From: Azolla caroliniana
Lineage: Eukaryota; Polypodiophyta
DNA: 64,000 bases
Direction of reading: 5' to 3'
NCBI GenBank assembly: GCA_043228905.1
Contig: JBHGNT010000004.1
Location: 10,168,001-10,232,000, forward strand
Numbering within the stretch: position 1 is the first letter of the stretch; every line of letters begins with the position of its first letter. Of the stretch, positions 1 to 12,707 are shown in pieces. The notes beneath the pieces are model-generated. The model was given only the letters and a program-made list of their open reading frames with translations, was not told the origin of the DNA and searched no databases. A program made the translations under genes and the position numbers.

Positions 1-368
1 GAGCCCACAGACTCCAATTATCTCTATGAGACGAGGATACAATGCGACACTCAGAGACAACGACCCCGAGCTCTATGTCTTTGCCAACTGGCAGTTACAA
101 CAGAAAAGCTTTATGTATCTCACACGCTCTATCTCTCTCTCTCTCATTGTGTCTATACAACATCTCTCGAGAAGTGATTGCCCTAAGTCATATTTATACT
201 TATATGAATTTAGGATTATTTACAAATATGGATATGACAGGCACACTAGAAACATATTTACAAATATGTCCCTAGATCCGGTTCACACTGGATACCTTAT
301 GGTTCCTTCCTTCGGCTAGTTCAATCTGGCTCCTCCAGATCCCATCTAGAGGGACCGAATTCCCAACA
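1..368 (-). mobile_element. 3' LTR of Ty1/copia element copia-1 (cut by window edge)
   Basis: This stretch aligns by eye with the LTR at 4377-4845: same order of blocks, the same CT-rich tract and a shared end in CCCAACA, which reads TGTTGGG on the minus strand. Just inside it (369-385) is a minus-strand purine run (GTGAAGGGGGTG) that serves as polypurine tract. The left part lies outside the window, so target duplications cannot be tested. Confidence 0.85.
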
Positions 369-1298
369 AGCACCCCCTTCACTGCGGCATGGGATGTCTT
401 GTCAATCTGATCTGTCTCCTACACACGTCCAGCTTGTCGAATGACAACACCTTGGTCAGCATGTCCGACCCGTTCTCCTCCGTATGGATCTTCGTCAACA
501 AGAACTCTTTATCTTCTACTGTCTCCTGGAGCGAGTGATATCTCCTCTGGAAGTGCTTGGTCCGGGAGTGGTAGGCCGCATTCTTTGCGAAGTGGATGGC
601 ACTTTGAATGTCGCAGTAGAGCAGGAATTCCTCCTTTCGGATTCCTTAGAGGATATCTCCATCCTTGGTTTTCGTCCACCCGTTCCTCCGTCTATTCTTC
701 ATCCGAATCTGATTCGGGATCTTGTCCGGTTTCGATGCCCGATTCTTCTTAGGTTGGTCCAGTTCTTTGTCTGAATCCGGCCGGTTCATCATGCTCTTTG
801 GTTGACATCCAGTTTCCGACCGGATGTATCCTTGCATCTTTTGACCGATCTTTGTCGGTCGACCCGAAGTCCATTATCTTCTTCTCCGACTCCCAGTCAG
901 CAATGTTCTTGTCTTCCATGAAGACTATGTCTCGACTCCGGAAGACCTTCTTGTCAACCAAGTCCCATACCCGGTAGCCGAACTCATCATTGGCATATCC
1001 AAGGAATATGCATGGCCTGGACTTCGGATCCAATTTCTCTCTCTTGTCCTTTGCAACATGCACGTGAGCGAGACAACTGAACACCTTCAAATGTCAGTAA
1101 GACACGTCTTTACCGGTCGATACTCTTTGTGGTGTGTCTCCGTCCAAGGGTGTTGAGGGTGATTTGTTAATCACGTACATTACCGTCATCGATGCCTCAG
1201 CCCAAAACGCCTTGGACAACTTGGCATATGCCATCATGCTCCCGACTCTCTCCATCACAGTCTGGTTCATCCGTTCAGCTCCGGTGTCTTCGACACGG

Positions 1299-2189
1299 TG
1301 TCGGGGTAGTTGTGGTTCGTGCGGCGAAGTCGCAGGGATGAAGGTTAAGGGGAGTTGAAGGAACTTAAATTTTAATAAGGCTTGTATGGTGATGTTAGAA
1401 AGGTTAAGAGTAGCAAGAAGAAGAGTTACGAGTAATGTGTGTGTGAGAGAGAGATGAGAATAGATAGAAGATAGAGACAATATATGATTCAAGACGCAAG
1501 ATAGAGACAAAGTATGATTTAAGACAAAAAAGTATATGATATGAACATGATGTATATTATGAATACAAGATTTTACCAACTTTACAATGTTTGGTAGCAA
1601 GATGAACCCTTTCTCTACCGACCCTTGATTCGAACTCTTGACTCCAACTTGGAAACAGGAGCCTCTTCACCAACAAGCTAACTTGTTTATTTCTTTAATT
1701 ATCTTATTTCTCTAACTTTCTCTTGATTCCTTTGTTTTCCCTTTCCCCTCTTTATATAAGTGTTGCCATGCATATGGTAATGTATGGGAGCATGGCATGC
1801 ATGCAATGCATGAGTTACATGTAATGCATGATCGCCATTTGGCGCACATGCATTGCATGTGATGAATGATGGCTATGTATGAAAATAGATATGGGATAAG
1901 TATAATGATGAAAATGCATTCTAAAATAATTAACCTAGCTTAGTGGTGTATGCTTGGTGCTTGGTATACAAGGTTGAGGGTTCAAGTCCATCAATTTTAC
2001 TTAATACAATATATAGCTTCATTCTTATATCATGAAGCACATTTATTACACACTTTTACAAATAAATAGCCTAGCCTAGTGGTATGTACATTGTACATCG
2101 TTTATAAGGATGTGGGTCAAGTCTCTCAAATATTATTAAATACAACATTTAAGCTCATTTTTATATCGTGAAACACATTCTTCACGACA
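1299..2189 (-). mobile_element. LTR-like insertion, TGTCG...CGACA ends, 4-bp TSD
   Basis: An 891-bp insertion splits the copia-1 integrase. It starts TGTCGGGG and ends CACGACA, and is flanked by ACGG on both sides (1295-1298 and 2190-2193); removing it restores the integrase alignment seen at 49440-49480. A TATA-like tract on the minus strand (1752-1760) and TG..CA ends suggest a solo LTR in minus orientation. It codes for nothing recognisable. The same end sequences recur at 31104-31856 and, less exactly, at 32793-33209. Confidence 0.7.
1931..2175 (+). repeat. Tandem dimer of tRNA-like (SINE-like) module
   Basis: Two related units 136 bp apart each carry an A-box-like motif (TAGCTTAGTGG at 1936; TAGCCTAGTGG at 2072) followed about 32 bp later by a B-box-like motif (GGTTCAAGTCC at 1979; a weaker GGGTCAAGTCTC at 2114). 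The tails also align. They do not fold as a tRNA gene, so this is a tRNA-derived module, here inside the LTR-like insertion. Confidence 0.5.
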
Positions 2190-2515
2190 ACGGTGAATTC
2201 AAGCCGGATTCCCTTCAACCGGCAATACTCCTCAAACTACCCTTGGCATTCTCCTCCATTGTCTACTTGAACCGCCTTCAACTTCCGGCCGGTTTCTCTT
2301 TCCACTCTCGTGTGGAATTCCTTGAAGATGGATAATACCTAGTCCTTCGTCTTCAGCGGTGAGACCCACAGCTTCCAGATGTGGTCGTCTATAAACGTCA
2401 CGAAGTACTGCGATCCGGCATGTAACTTCGTGTCCGCTTGACATACATCGGTATGCACAAGTTGCAACGGTGCATTCCATCTCATCGGTGGTCTTGTCTA
2501 GAAGGAGGTTTGGTT

Positions 2516-3157
2516 TTGCTTGCCCGCCAAGCAGTTGGTGCACTTCTCAAGCTGAACATCTTTCACCTCCAGAATGAGGTTGTCCTCGGCAAGTTTTTGC
2601 ATTCCTTTCTGGCTCATGTGGCACAACCATTTGGGCCACAGCTCACCGACATTGTCGGATGCCAAGTTCACTTCCTCTCGGCATATCCGGGCATGCATCA
2701 GGTATAACATGTTGATCTTTCAAGATCAACATGTTATACCTGATGCTTGCTCGCCAAGCAATTGGTGCACTTCTCAAGCTGAACGTCTTTCACCTCCAGA
2801 ATGAGGTTGTCCTCGGCAAGTTTCTGCATTCCCTTCTTGCTCATGTGGCACAACCATTTGTGCCACAGCTCACCGACATTGTCGAATGCCACGTTCACTT
2901 CCTCTCAGCATATCCGGGCATGCATCAGGTATAATATGTTGATCTTTCAATGTTATACCCGATGCTTGCCCGCCAAGCAGTCGGTGCACTTCTCAAGTTG
3001 AACGTCTTTCACCTCCAGAATGAGGTTGTCCTCGGCAAGTTTCTGCATTCCTTTCTGGCTCATGTGGCACGACCATTTGTGCCACAACTCACTGACATTG
3101 TCGGATGCCACGTTCATTTCTGCTTGGCATATCCGGGCATGTCTCAAGTATAACATG
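2516..3157 (-). repeat. Three tandem copies of the copia pre-integrase segment
   Basis: A block of roughly 200-220 bp encoding the pre-integrase zinc region (minus strand, including HMSQKGMQKLAEDN and LEKCTDCLAGK) occurs three times in direct order, at about 2516-2710, 2746-2935 and 2966-3157. The complete copia-A relative has one copy (around 49790-49990). The copies differ at several positions, so the duplication is not recent. Confidence 0.85.
2695..2746. repeat. Perfect 25-bp palindrome with 2-bp spacer
   Basis: Arms 2695-2719 and 2722-2746 are exact reverse complements around a TC spacer. It sits at the junction of the first and second tandem copies, and includes the repeat-end sequence GCATCAGGTATAAC. 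Confidence 0.9.
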
Positions 3158-4376
3158 TTGATCTTTCAGGATCGAGCCACGATCAGGCTTCGTTTGCTGA
3201 ACTTCATGACTCTGTTCTGAATGCTACCCATGTAACCTTCATCATCTAGCCAACCGGCTGATATCAGGTTCAACCAAACCTTCGGAATGTGTCGGACATC
3301 CTTTAGTAGCACTTGCACCCGGTTGATGTCGACATCCACACATCTCCTATGCCGACAATTCAGCATGCACCTTCATTTCCCATCCAAACGGAACCGTGAT
3401 CTCCAGCTCTATAAGATGAGAAACACTTCTAGTCGGGAGTTAGATTGAACGACGCGTCGGAGTTGACCACCCACGTCGTTTCGTCGTTGACAATATGTAG
3501 CTCATTTTCCTCAATGATGTGCAACAACTCTTCTTCACTTGTCGCGATTGCCGACGTTCCTCTCCTTTCCGAAATCTTCTTTGGTTCCGGAATGTTGGCT
3601 CCCCCTTTGGCTTTCCGGAAGTGTCGACAATTCTTCTAGAAGTGCCCCGGCTTTCTGCAATAAAAGCAAGTGGGCCTCCCCCTTGACTTCGACCTCGTCC
3701 CCGATTTGTCCCAGTTCTAGGGACTTCGATTCCGGCCTCTTCCCCGGTTATGGTCATCTTCCGTGACCAAGGCCTTCGGATCAGTTCCGGACTCCCGGTC
3801 CTTCCAACAAGCTTCTTTATCCAGCAAGCTTGATTTTACCCTTTCTAGGGACAATTGTTTTCCTTCTAGCCGAGTGTTGCCCAAAGTGACAACTAGCGTC
3901 TCCCCCAACTATCCGGGAGGGAACTGAGTAGCAGCAACGCAAGTACCTCGTTGGCTAGAGGTATTTCCAAAGAGATTGTTTGATTTATGAGCCCCTGGAA
4001 GGCATTCATGTGCTCCACCATACTGGAGCTGACTTGATATCTGAGTCTCACAGACTCGATTTACGGCATTCTTGTTCTCAAACATGATGCCTATCTTCTC
4101 CAAGAGCTCATTTTCCTTGTTCTCTTCCTTAAAGTTGTTGTACATGCTCATGTTGATGATGCATCTTTTGTATGACGTCGTCTTCATGTGGATCACCTCC
4201 CAAGTCGTGGCATCAATCTTGTCTGATTTCTTGTCCCCGAACTATACCGGCAGCCAGAGATCTTTGACCACAAGCATGTCCCTCGTCTTCGACTTCCACA
4301 CTTATTAGTTGGTGCCAGTGAGCTTGAACATGCTTCCAAATGACTCTTCTATTTGTTGTTCGTTTTGATACCAGTT

Positions 4377-4845
4377 TGTGCGGAATAGCGCTCGGCCACA
4401 GTTGAGTCTTACTCAATGGAAGGAAACAGAAAATAGAAATAAGACAGACACAAGATGTTAACGTGGAAAGCCCTAATAGGGAAAAATCACAGGAGCCGAC
4501 AAACTCTATCTCTATGAGAAGAGGATACAATGCGAGACTCTGAGGCAACGACCTCTAGCTCTATGTCTTCGCCAATCGACGGTTACAACAGAAAAGCTTT
4601 ATGTATCTCACACGCTCTATCTCTCTCTCATTGTGTATATACAACAATATCTCTCGACAAGTGATTGCCCTAAGTCATATTTATACTTATATGACTTTAG
4701 CATTATTTACAAATATGACCATGATTGGCACACTAGAAACATATTTACAGATATGTCCCTAGATCTAGTTCACACCGGATCCATCCGGTCCGGTTGCTTC
4801 CTTCGGCTCCTCTGATTCTCATCCAGAGGGACCAAATTCCCAACA
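4377..4845 (-). mobile_element. 5' LTR of copia-1
   Basis: A 469-bp LTR with TG (4377) and CA (4844-4845) ends in plus orientation. It matches 1-368 along its length. A degraded initiator-Met primer site lies at about 4364-4375 on the minus strand, which sets the element's direction. Confidence 0.85.
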
Positions 4846-5008
4846 TTGTGGCCCCAACATGCAATTGGAGACGATTGTTGGCCATCACCACTTTCCGTCC
4901 AAGAAAACACATTGGATGTCACGGACCTGGGGGTTAGCAACAACCATCACTTCATCTTGTCCAGGGTTTTGTGTAGGCAGGTCTCCCTCTCCATGTCCAT
5001 GTCCAAGA

Positions 5009-5043
<35 letters not shown>

Positions 5044-5118
5044 GCTTCTTCTTCTTCTTCTTCTTGGGGCTTCACGACTTTCTTTCTACTTCATCTTCTT
5101 CACGTGAATATAACTATC

Positions 5119-5160
<42 letters not shown>

Positions 5161-5397
5161 CGTTGTTCTTCCTTCCATCTTCCTTGCCTTGCCTTTCCTT
5201 GCAGACGACAGATGAGAAAGAAAATGGCGAGATCATCGCTCGAGCTCACCATTGTCTCTGCTTCCATCTCCCCAGACATTCGGTTTGATAGCGGTATGTT
5301 CCCTTTTTTTCTTCCAATGTATTGTGCGTGCATGGGGCCACAGGTTCGCATAACACATGGGTCGATTGAAGATGATGCATAACAAAGCAAGCAAGCA
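4846..5397. other. Intergenic DNA with microsatellites
   Basis: No supportable gene. Contains (CTTT)n at about 5010-5044, (CTT)n at 5044-5064 and (AG)n at 5120-5158. Short open frames here are products of the repeats. Confidence 0.8.
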
Positions 5398-5759
5398 CAG
5401 TTCTAACCATACTTCCCATTCGTGCCATACTCATGCATGAACATTCGTATCATACTCATACGTGAAATGGCTCCAAGTATGATTGAAATCCATTCGTCTA
5501 TATTTATTTTTATTATTCTAAAAAAATTTAATATGAAAAATAAAAAATAAACAACATTTTTATAGACAAAGGTCAAGACCATAAATTCATTGAAAACTAT
5601 GAAAGTAGCATCCAAAGTTCCAAACATGAACTAAATTTCATTGAAACAACACTCATTTCTATAATAAAAAAGGAAAATGAATATCGTGTATTATACGCAA
5701 ATGTATACAAATGTTCGTATACGTCTACCAGATTGGACGTATGCGAATATTAGGAACTT
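5398..5759. mobile_element. Candidate non-autonomous hAT element (MITE)
   Basis: A 362-bp AT-rich, non-coding segment with short imperfect inverted ends (CAGTTCTA and TAGGAACTT) and near-matching 8-bp flanks, agcaagca (5390-5397) and tgcaagca (5760-5767), 7 of 8 identical. Its subterminal motifs (ATTCGTAT, CTCCAAG, CCATTCGT, CGTATACG) resemble those at the ends of the hAT element at 20407-23499. The terminal bases of the two differ, so any relationship is loose. Confidence 0.45.
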
Positions 5760-5767
5760 TGCAAGCA

Positions 5768-6896
5768 ATATATTGTAATCCATAATCAATTGGAGATTTG
5801 GGAAGGTCATGCATGCTTTGTATGGTTATAAGGGTTGCATGTTGAGGAAAAGGTACACAAACATCCTGGCTACACAATTGTTTGAATTGCCTAACATATT
5901 CGATGCAATCAAAGTTTGCAATGCCCATATCTCTTTGATCTGTTTTTAGATCTTGGTTGAATCGAGCATGCATATTACTATGATTTTAGGAATTGTATCT
6001 TGAAGAGGACAATGAATCGAGACTACATTTGGATATCACCCATCATGAGAAGAAATACAACATGGTGTGACCTTATTTGTTTTCGAAAGTATTGTTTGAA
6101 AAGTTGTGGTAAGCTTGACTTAAGGAGTTCTTTAATAAAAGATTTTGAAGTGAGAAGGAGATCATTGTTTCCATGCTCAATCTATTTATTGTTTTTCTTT
6201 TCCCAAAAAAACTCCTTCCATTAGTTATAAAATTTTACAAATGAGATGATTATGTACAAATCCCTGTAGGGACGCGATAGTTCCATCTTATGTGAATGCC
6301 CACTAAAAAACATCTCAAATCCATTAGAAAAATGTATTATTTGTCTTTTTCTTATGTGCAATATATACATGTCATTATCGTTGTTTGCATTTGAACTCGT
6401 CAAAGGATCACTTTCTCTTAGGAAAAGAAAATAGAAAAAAGCAAAGGGCCATCTCATGTCGAAAATGACTTCCACAAGTAGGAATTCTCAAGTTGAGAAT
6501 GGAGATATCGAAAGTACATGTTGACCGACGTGTTGAGTGGCCTACACAAGGTTCTATTGTTCCATACGATATGAAGGATAGAAGAGATCTAGGAATCTTG
6601 GTGAAGGATAATAATAACCCAAGTGGTCTAGTGGCAAAATAGGATGTAGTGAAATGGGCATTCATTCATGTTGGATATATTGCCATTAAGATGATCTTAT
6701 AAGAGTTGACCAAATAAATGAAATATCTACAAATTACAATCTTGAAACTAAAAGGATGGTTGAGTGGGTATACATGGACCCTTCAAGGCGGTACAATTTG
6801 CATGCTCCATGTGAGCACCACATTGTATTCTTTGAGGAGACTTATTAGCTCGTGTCCCCTTATGGGGATAGCTTGATTGTTTCGAAGAATGGTTTT
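5768..6896. other. AT-rich DNA without recognised gene
   Basis: I see no gene, RNA or complete element. The open frames are short and unrelated to any family I recognise. Confidence 0.6.
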
Positions 6897-7330
6897 TGTT
6901 ACCGGCCGGCAAAGGAGTCCAGAGTGGGAAACGGAGAGTTATTTAAGTAGTAGGAATGTGGTTGTAATTAAGCTATGAGTGTGGACGGACGGACCGGAAA
7001 CGGTATGCCGTTCCGGATCCGGACCGATCCCGAACAGGTGCTGATGGCACCGTTTTGTAATACAGACCGGAAACCTATTTAAAGGCTCGGATACAATGTA
7101 ATAGTTAGCGGTTAATTAATGAAAGCTTAAGCGTTGTTATCTCTCTGTGTTAATTGCCGTTCTGTCGTAATTGTTATATCTTGCGCGTGTTATGAAAGAC
7201 AATCCCAATAAGTAACTTAATTAAGTCGGATTAAGCGTTGAAGTCTAATCCGGTTGCCGTAACACCCTTTGGTGAAGTGTCTCCCGTAGACACCCTGTGT
7301 TAGGCCATTGTCCGGCCCTAAGAGTTAACA
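6897..7330 (+). mobile_element. Solo LTR of the gypsy family at 34184-42504
   Basis: A 434-bp LTR from TGTTACCGG to GAGTTAACA, the reverse complement of the 436-bp LTRs at 34184-34619 and 42069-42504. A perfect 5-bp target duplication, GTTTT, lies at 6892-6896 and 7331-7335. No internal sequence remains, so LTR-LTR recombination removed it. It is more diverged from the two full-element LTRs than they are from each other. Confidence 0.95.
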
Positions 7331-7599
7331 GTTTTCAAAGAAAAAATCCCTTGGGTTAGTTTTTCCTACTCATGTATGGTCGTCAAAGGCAACCCCCAAA
7401 CCCAATGCTTATTTGGCAAGTCTAAGCCTTGGATTGGTTACACCTAAACTATTGATAATAACTAGCTTCAATCTAACTTTTGGTTTTTCTAGTGTGTTTC
7501 CTTACCAAATCTCACCCATATAGCCAACATATGGATCTAGTTTATATCAGAGGAGATACTTGTTTATGAAAGCATTTTAGGTTTCGGCTTTGATAGCAA

Positions 7600-9760
7600 C
7601 TTCTCATTTTAATTGAACTCCTAGTCCTCTTTTGGCTTGCATGCTAACAACCTTGCCTCAAGTTCTATAGGATCTTCAATCAACCTTTGAGAGTGTGGGC
7701 TCCTAATGTGTGGAAAGAAACTTGAATGGTGGTAAACTGCAACACATTGTATGAAAATGTGATACATTGACAAGGGTCACATGTGCTCCAATTCTTGATC
7801 TCACATCAAAGAGAATGTGAGCTAATTCATTTGCAATCAAGCAATAGTGTGGATGGCATGCAAAGGGATGGGGTTTAAGATGCATCGATGAATATGGTTT
7901 CCTTATTCATAAAAGAGGATGGTTTTTGAATTTAGTGCAACATACGTGAAATGACCAACGGGACCCAAAAATGAATGATGTGTACATAATAGATGTGGAA
8001 TTGTGCATTGATTATTGTTTTTCAAGATTTTTTTACTAAACATTTTTTAAATTGTGAGTGGAATATGTGTAGCGAGGAGACTAGATTGACAAGTGTGGAA
8101 AAGTAAACTCGAACATGGTTGAATGTGGCGCTTGTCCATGAAAAATAGGCATGGATGATGAGTCTCCTTACATGTGCCAAACACCTTGTCTCATATTGAA
8201 TAGATGTGATAATTACATAGAAGCTATAATATGAATGGTGGACAAAGGGGTGTGCTCTAACATGTATTGATGATTGTGGTTTCCCCATTAAAAGATGGTT
8301 TTGTAGTTTGGTTCAACATGTGTAAGTAATATAAAATGCGAACCTTGATCCTCCACATCTTTTCCAAACTATGACATATTGGTATTGCAAAAAAAGCTCG
8401 TTGACAAAGGAATATATCAACCAATCATGAAGCAAATTTGATGTATCCTTTTTTCCAATTTGTTTCTTATTATCTTCCATCCTTTCGGAGCCCAAAATTT
8501 TATTTTTAAGTGTCTTTTGAATATTTTTAAGGAAGCCAACATGATTTTTTTGTTTGAACCTTAACCATGTAATCAATCTCAAGGGGAAATGATTTGGTCT
8601 TAAAAAGTTTGAACATGTATGACATTTGTGTCTTGACTTGAAGAAACTTCATAAGGAAGCACATTTGGACATTTTGAAACCCTTTCCAAGAGACTTATGA
8701 ATGCTACTACCCCATATATCAACCCCATAAAGAAACACAAATGTTACCAATGTATCAAAGAGATATATATTGACAACAACATTTAATTTATCCACCATCG
8801 TATATGTTCTCCAATGCATGGTAAGCCTTGCTTTCGACTTGTAAGTCATGTGTAACACATTCCTTCCATCTATAAGTGCAGTGGAACCTCAACGCCTAAG
8901 ATATTTGAAGATTCCTATGGTTTTAAATGGCTCATTATTATTGTACACAATCCATTGAGTCTTCACAAGCGTAACCTTCATGTTGGATCTATTAACACTC
9001 AATTTACTATGCGTACAAAAGTTTTCCCAATACACTCATAAGCTTTTGGCATCTTCTAATGTATTTGCAAAAAGACCTACAACATTTACGCATCACAAAG
9101 CATGATAACCACATTCCCAATTGTGATTTCTTCAATTACGTATTGCTTTACAAACTTGTGACTATATTTTTCGTTAATGTGCAAACCAAGGAGAGGGTGA
9201 GAGTGAACATCCTTGCTTAACACCAATGGTGCTAGTGTTTTTTTTTAAATTCCATCTCCCATACGCACATGGCACAACACCCTCTCATAGATTTAAGAAA
9301 CTGCAAACATACATTCACCTTAGTATCTTGAGTTATCCCATTTGTCCCCAAAGACGCTCATGAAACACCATATTAAAGAATTTATTGACGTCTACAAAGC
9401 AACAATAGCGCTCAGTACCTTTCAAAATAGAACTCTTCCATTATTACTTGAAGAGTGACAAGTTGGTTGGTGGTGTTAAGATATTTTCAATTAAAAAAGC
9501 TTAGGCATAATAGAACTAACTATGATTGATCTAATTTGTATTCGAGTCATGCGACATGCCATGTTAGGGTACAAACACATTGCTTATCCAAACATGTGCT
9601 TTCCTCACCATCAATTTGAGCATTCAATATTGATACTTGCCTTGCGAGAGGCCAGTTTCTTAAGCCCAATATATATATATCCTTAATACTGAAGAGAAAG
9701 GCATGGCTGAAAGAGAATTCTAACATGTCATCTTTCCAACAATTGATTGGTCATATTAAG
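7600..9760 (-). pseudogene. Degraded non-LTR retrotransposon (LINE)
   Basis: Minus-strand LINE reverse transcriptase remains. They include YCCFVDVNKFF (about 9380-9420, the palm FVDxxKAFD motif), IGVKQGCSLSP (about 9195-9235) and LYGVDIWGSSI (about 8690-8740, thumb region), then a C-terminal segment with WKRCGGSRF (8313-8582) matching the LINE at 29540-30260. The final part appears twice in tandem, about 385 bp apart (near 7860 and 8245). Stops are frequent and the catalytic FADD-type motif was not found. This is a dead copy. Confidence 0.75.
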
Positions 9761-10889
9761 CATTTACAAAAGGTTAAGTTACTATGATTCTCGACACATC
9801 TCCCCTTCAAATTCCTCCAAAGTTTTCCACATGCATTTGCTTTCTCTTGGGTATGGAGAAATACTTGATTAACATCCCATATTCTTCTCTTTCTTTGAAG
9901 AAGTCCTTTATATGCATGTCGATCTTTTTTATCATATCTTTAAGAACATCTAACATTATAAGGTACTTTTGTGTGTCATGAAATTCCTTATCACATCCTT
10001 TTTTTCCTCACTACATTAATGGTTAGTATTTTAAAATCTGTCTTTTTCAATAATCATCTTGGCATGCATATGTGCTTTTGAAGTCTATGCACAAATATGG
10101 TTGTCTTGCACTATTATTTCATAATACATATACTCAAATCCTTCTATACTTAAGATCAATACATAAAGTCCTGTAATATATGACTTTGGAGACCAATTAC
10201 AAATGAAAATTTATGAATGCAATCCAAGATGCCTTATAAGAATAATATATCATCAATAACACTATTTTCATTATGTTTTCTATATGTAATAAAACAAATG
10301 GTATCATTCAATAAATATATACCATTTGCAATGAATGTTTCAATACTATTGCACATTTTTAGAAGTAATTTTCTATATTCAAAATAATTTTCATCTATAG
10401 GAGTGACGCCACACATCTATGTATCTATCCTCTTGCATCCTTGAGATATGTGGTACAAAAGATTTTTGTGCATCATGTTGCAAAATTCTTGTGCAAGTAC
10501 TCATGTCACCAAAGACAATAACCCTAGCCTGACTTTGACATAAGAAAGATTATCTTCTACATCGAAAAAAGTGGTATCTATCTAAACAAGCATAAAAATT
10601 AGAATCATAATGAGGGTTGTGGCATCCAACTACAAAAGAGGGAATGGCATTTGGTGTCATTATTTTGAACCATAATGTAATGCTTATGGCCATCACCTTT
10701 AGCAATAGAGACACAATCTTAGCCCCCTCTCGATGAAACAAGCTTAGGAGTGTATTGGAAAACTTCTATATGCATAATAAGTTGTGTCAATAGGTCCAAA
10801 ACAAAGGTTACCCGTGTGAACTCTACATTCTATACAATCAGGTTCCCTTCTATCATAGATAGAATGAAAATAATACTCCCTCACTTACA
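9761..10889. other. AT-rich DNA without recognised gene
   Basis: Nothing supportable. It may hold more eroded LINE sequence linking the two neighbouring fragments, but I could not recognise motifs. Confidence 0.5.
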
Positions 10890-11400
10890 AGTGGGAAGGA
10901 CTTACTATGCATTGGAGAACACATGTAATAATGGCGAAAGTAATGTTAGTTTCCAAGGAAATACTTCTTTGTCACATTGATAACAATGGCCTCTCTATGA
11001 GGTTCAAATGTGGGATGGTAACATCTCTTAAGTTCAAAATTGCTTTCTTACGCAATTACTTCAAGTCAAGCTATAAAAGCCATACATGCTTTTACTTTTG
11101 GCACAGAGTAACTTGCCAATAAGATCATGCTTGACCATGGTAATGGTTACAAGGTACATGCTTAAGGTTAAAAAAACCATCACATCAAAGAGCCTACGAT
11201 CACATGGGAAGCATATAAAAAAATTCACAATACACAAAAGTAAAATTATGGGTTCCAATGGATGCAAGACGTGAAGAATCGGTTTCAAAATTGGGATGCA
11301 TCACATTTGCTTCATGATACATTTTCCGAAGACTAATTGAGATGCATCACATTTGCTTCATGATGCATTTTCAAATGACTACCAAGGGAGGTTAGAGGTT
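10890..11400 (+). pseudogene. LINE 3' fragment, plus strand
   Basis: The frame around 11086-11274 reads RYMLKVKKT followed by a stretch matching the LINE at 29540 onward (there YMLKIQKSPSH... WMQDM). The DNA similarity includes the HLLHD region near 11300, which occurs twice in tandem at about 11290-11370. No intact reverse transcriptase is present. Confidence 0.6.
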
Positions 11401-12522
11401 TATGAAGGGCACTAAATTTACTCTTGTTTTTCATTTGAACAAGTTTGGTGGTGCCTTTCAAAGGGTCCTATCATGTCTACATCCATAATCAAAGCTTGAG
11501 CAAATGGGCATATTTTTTATACATATCCTAGAGATAGATCATCCCCACAAGAAAAATGAGTAAAGTTTTATTGTCAATTACGTTAAAGGAAAATGATGTG
11601 AACATCTAGTTTTCAGACAATATGTTCTATGATCTGTTCGCAAGTTTTGCCTCACTAAAGTCATCAAGGAAAAACCATTACCATCTCCATATTCATCTCA
11701 TAATGAGAAATCGCTCATGGGAAGAAGAAAATCATCCCACGTTAGACAACTTATAAGACTATGAACCACTACTGATCTTGATCAAAGTAGGCCCCTCCCT
11801 AGGCTCACAAAGTATTTACTAAACTGAGACAATTTGGACTTCATAGCTTCATGAATCATCAACATTAACATAGCTCACTATCCAAGTCCTAACACTTGAA
11901 CAGGCATATATGAATATGCATGTTCTATTTATAAATCTATAATCTCCATTCACTGTGGGAACCAACATGAGAACCCCATCAAGAAACTGTGATCAAACTA
12001 AACTCATCTATATTGTCAAAAGAGATTCTTAAGTCAATTCCTAACTTCCAAATTATGGGTAGTATCTGTAGATTTACATTTGAATACGAAGTCAATATAG
12101 CCTAAAAAAGAAACTTTGATTTTCTCGACCAGTAAAAACAGTCAGACATGCCTCTAAAATATGGAACATAACCACAATAATCATTACATGAATTGGTATC
12201 AGGATTGAATTAGAAGTCCTTTTATGGTGAAAAAATAAATTGGAGATTGAAACATGTGACCCTCTACATAGGTTAATGTCAAATGCTTGAGTCATGTTTT
12301 TTTTCAAAATCATGTTGTTTTACCAGGATCTGTAAACATTGAGATGTGCCTAAACCATTTGGCTAGCAGCTCATCCATGTAGTCTCACCTAAAAAGAGTT
12401 ACCTGCAAAAAAATATGAGGTCCATATCCTTATATCCTAGTACATGAATGAATTATAATATTCGATATCCTTTCATTCATGTTCTAGAAACGTATATGAG
12501 CTCAATAAAACCTGATTTAGGT
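11401..12522. other. Intergenic DNA downstream of NUP98
   Basis: AT-rich, with no gene or element I can support. Confidence 0.55.
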
Positions 12523-12528
12523 TTTATT
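12523..12528 (-). terminator. Possible NUP98 poly(A) signal
   Basis: Minus-strand AATAAA about 180 bp past the NUP98 stop codon. A single hexamer in AT-rich DNA is weak evidence; 3' end data would settle it. Confidence 0.35.
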
Positions 12529-12707
12529 ACTCACATACTAGAAGCTTTACTGTGGATTACTTTGACAATGTCTGTGATCAGGGAACTTCGAAACAATCAA
12601 TCAATCATTTTAAGGAGCCCATGTCAATATCTTTAGCTCTGCAGCCTCTGATGCAGAAGTGTTTATCTCAGACATAATCAACAGCACACATTACTTCAAG
12701 TCATATT

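Larger units (their letters stand above)
369..4376 (-). pseudogene. Degraded Ty1/copia gag-pol, copia-1
   Basis: Minus-strand remains of a copia polyprotein in normal order from right to left. Gag N-terminal half lies at about 3909-4330; a CCHC zinc knuckle near 3610-3670; the protease-to-pre-integrase segment with LISAGWLDDEGYMGS at 3166-3366; a pre-integrase block repeated three times (2516-3157); the integrase core at 2194-2543 and 1094-1298; the integrase C-terminus at 749-1090; and the RNase H tail at about 441-640. The reverse transcriptase core is absent, because RNase H sequence joins directly to the linker downstream of integrase. Stops and frameshifts are frequent. The primer site next to the right LTR is worn (TGGTATCAAAAC for TGGTATCAGAGC). 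The closest relative in the window is the complete copia-A at 46578-52268. Confidence 0.88.

Noticed and set aside
5064-5390. Open frames with runs of RE or SLSL residues
   Set aside because: Translations of the (AG)n microsatellite.
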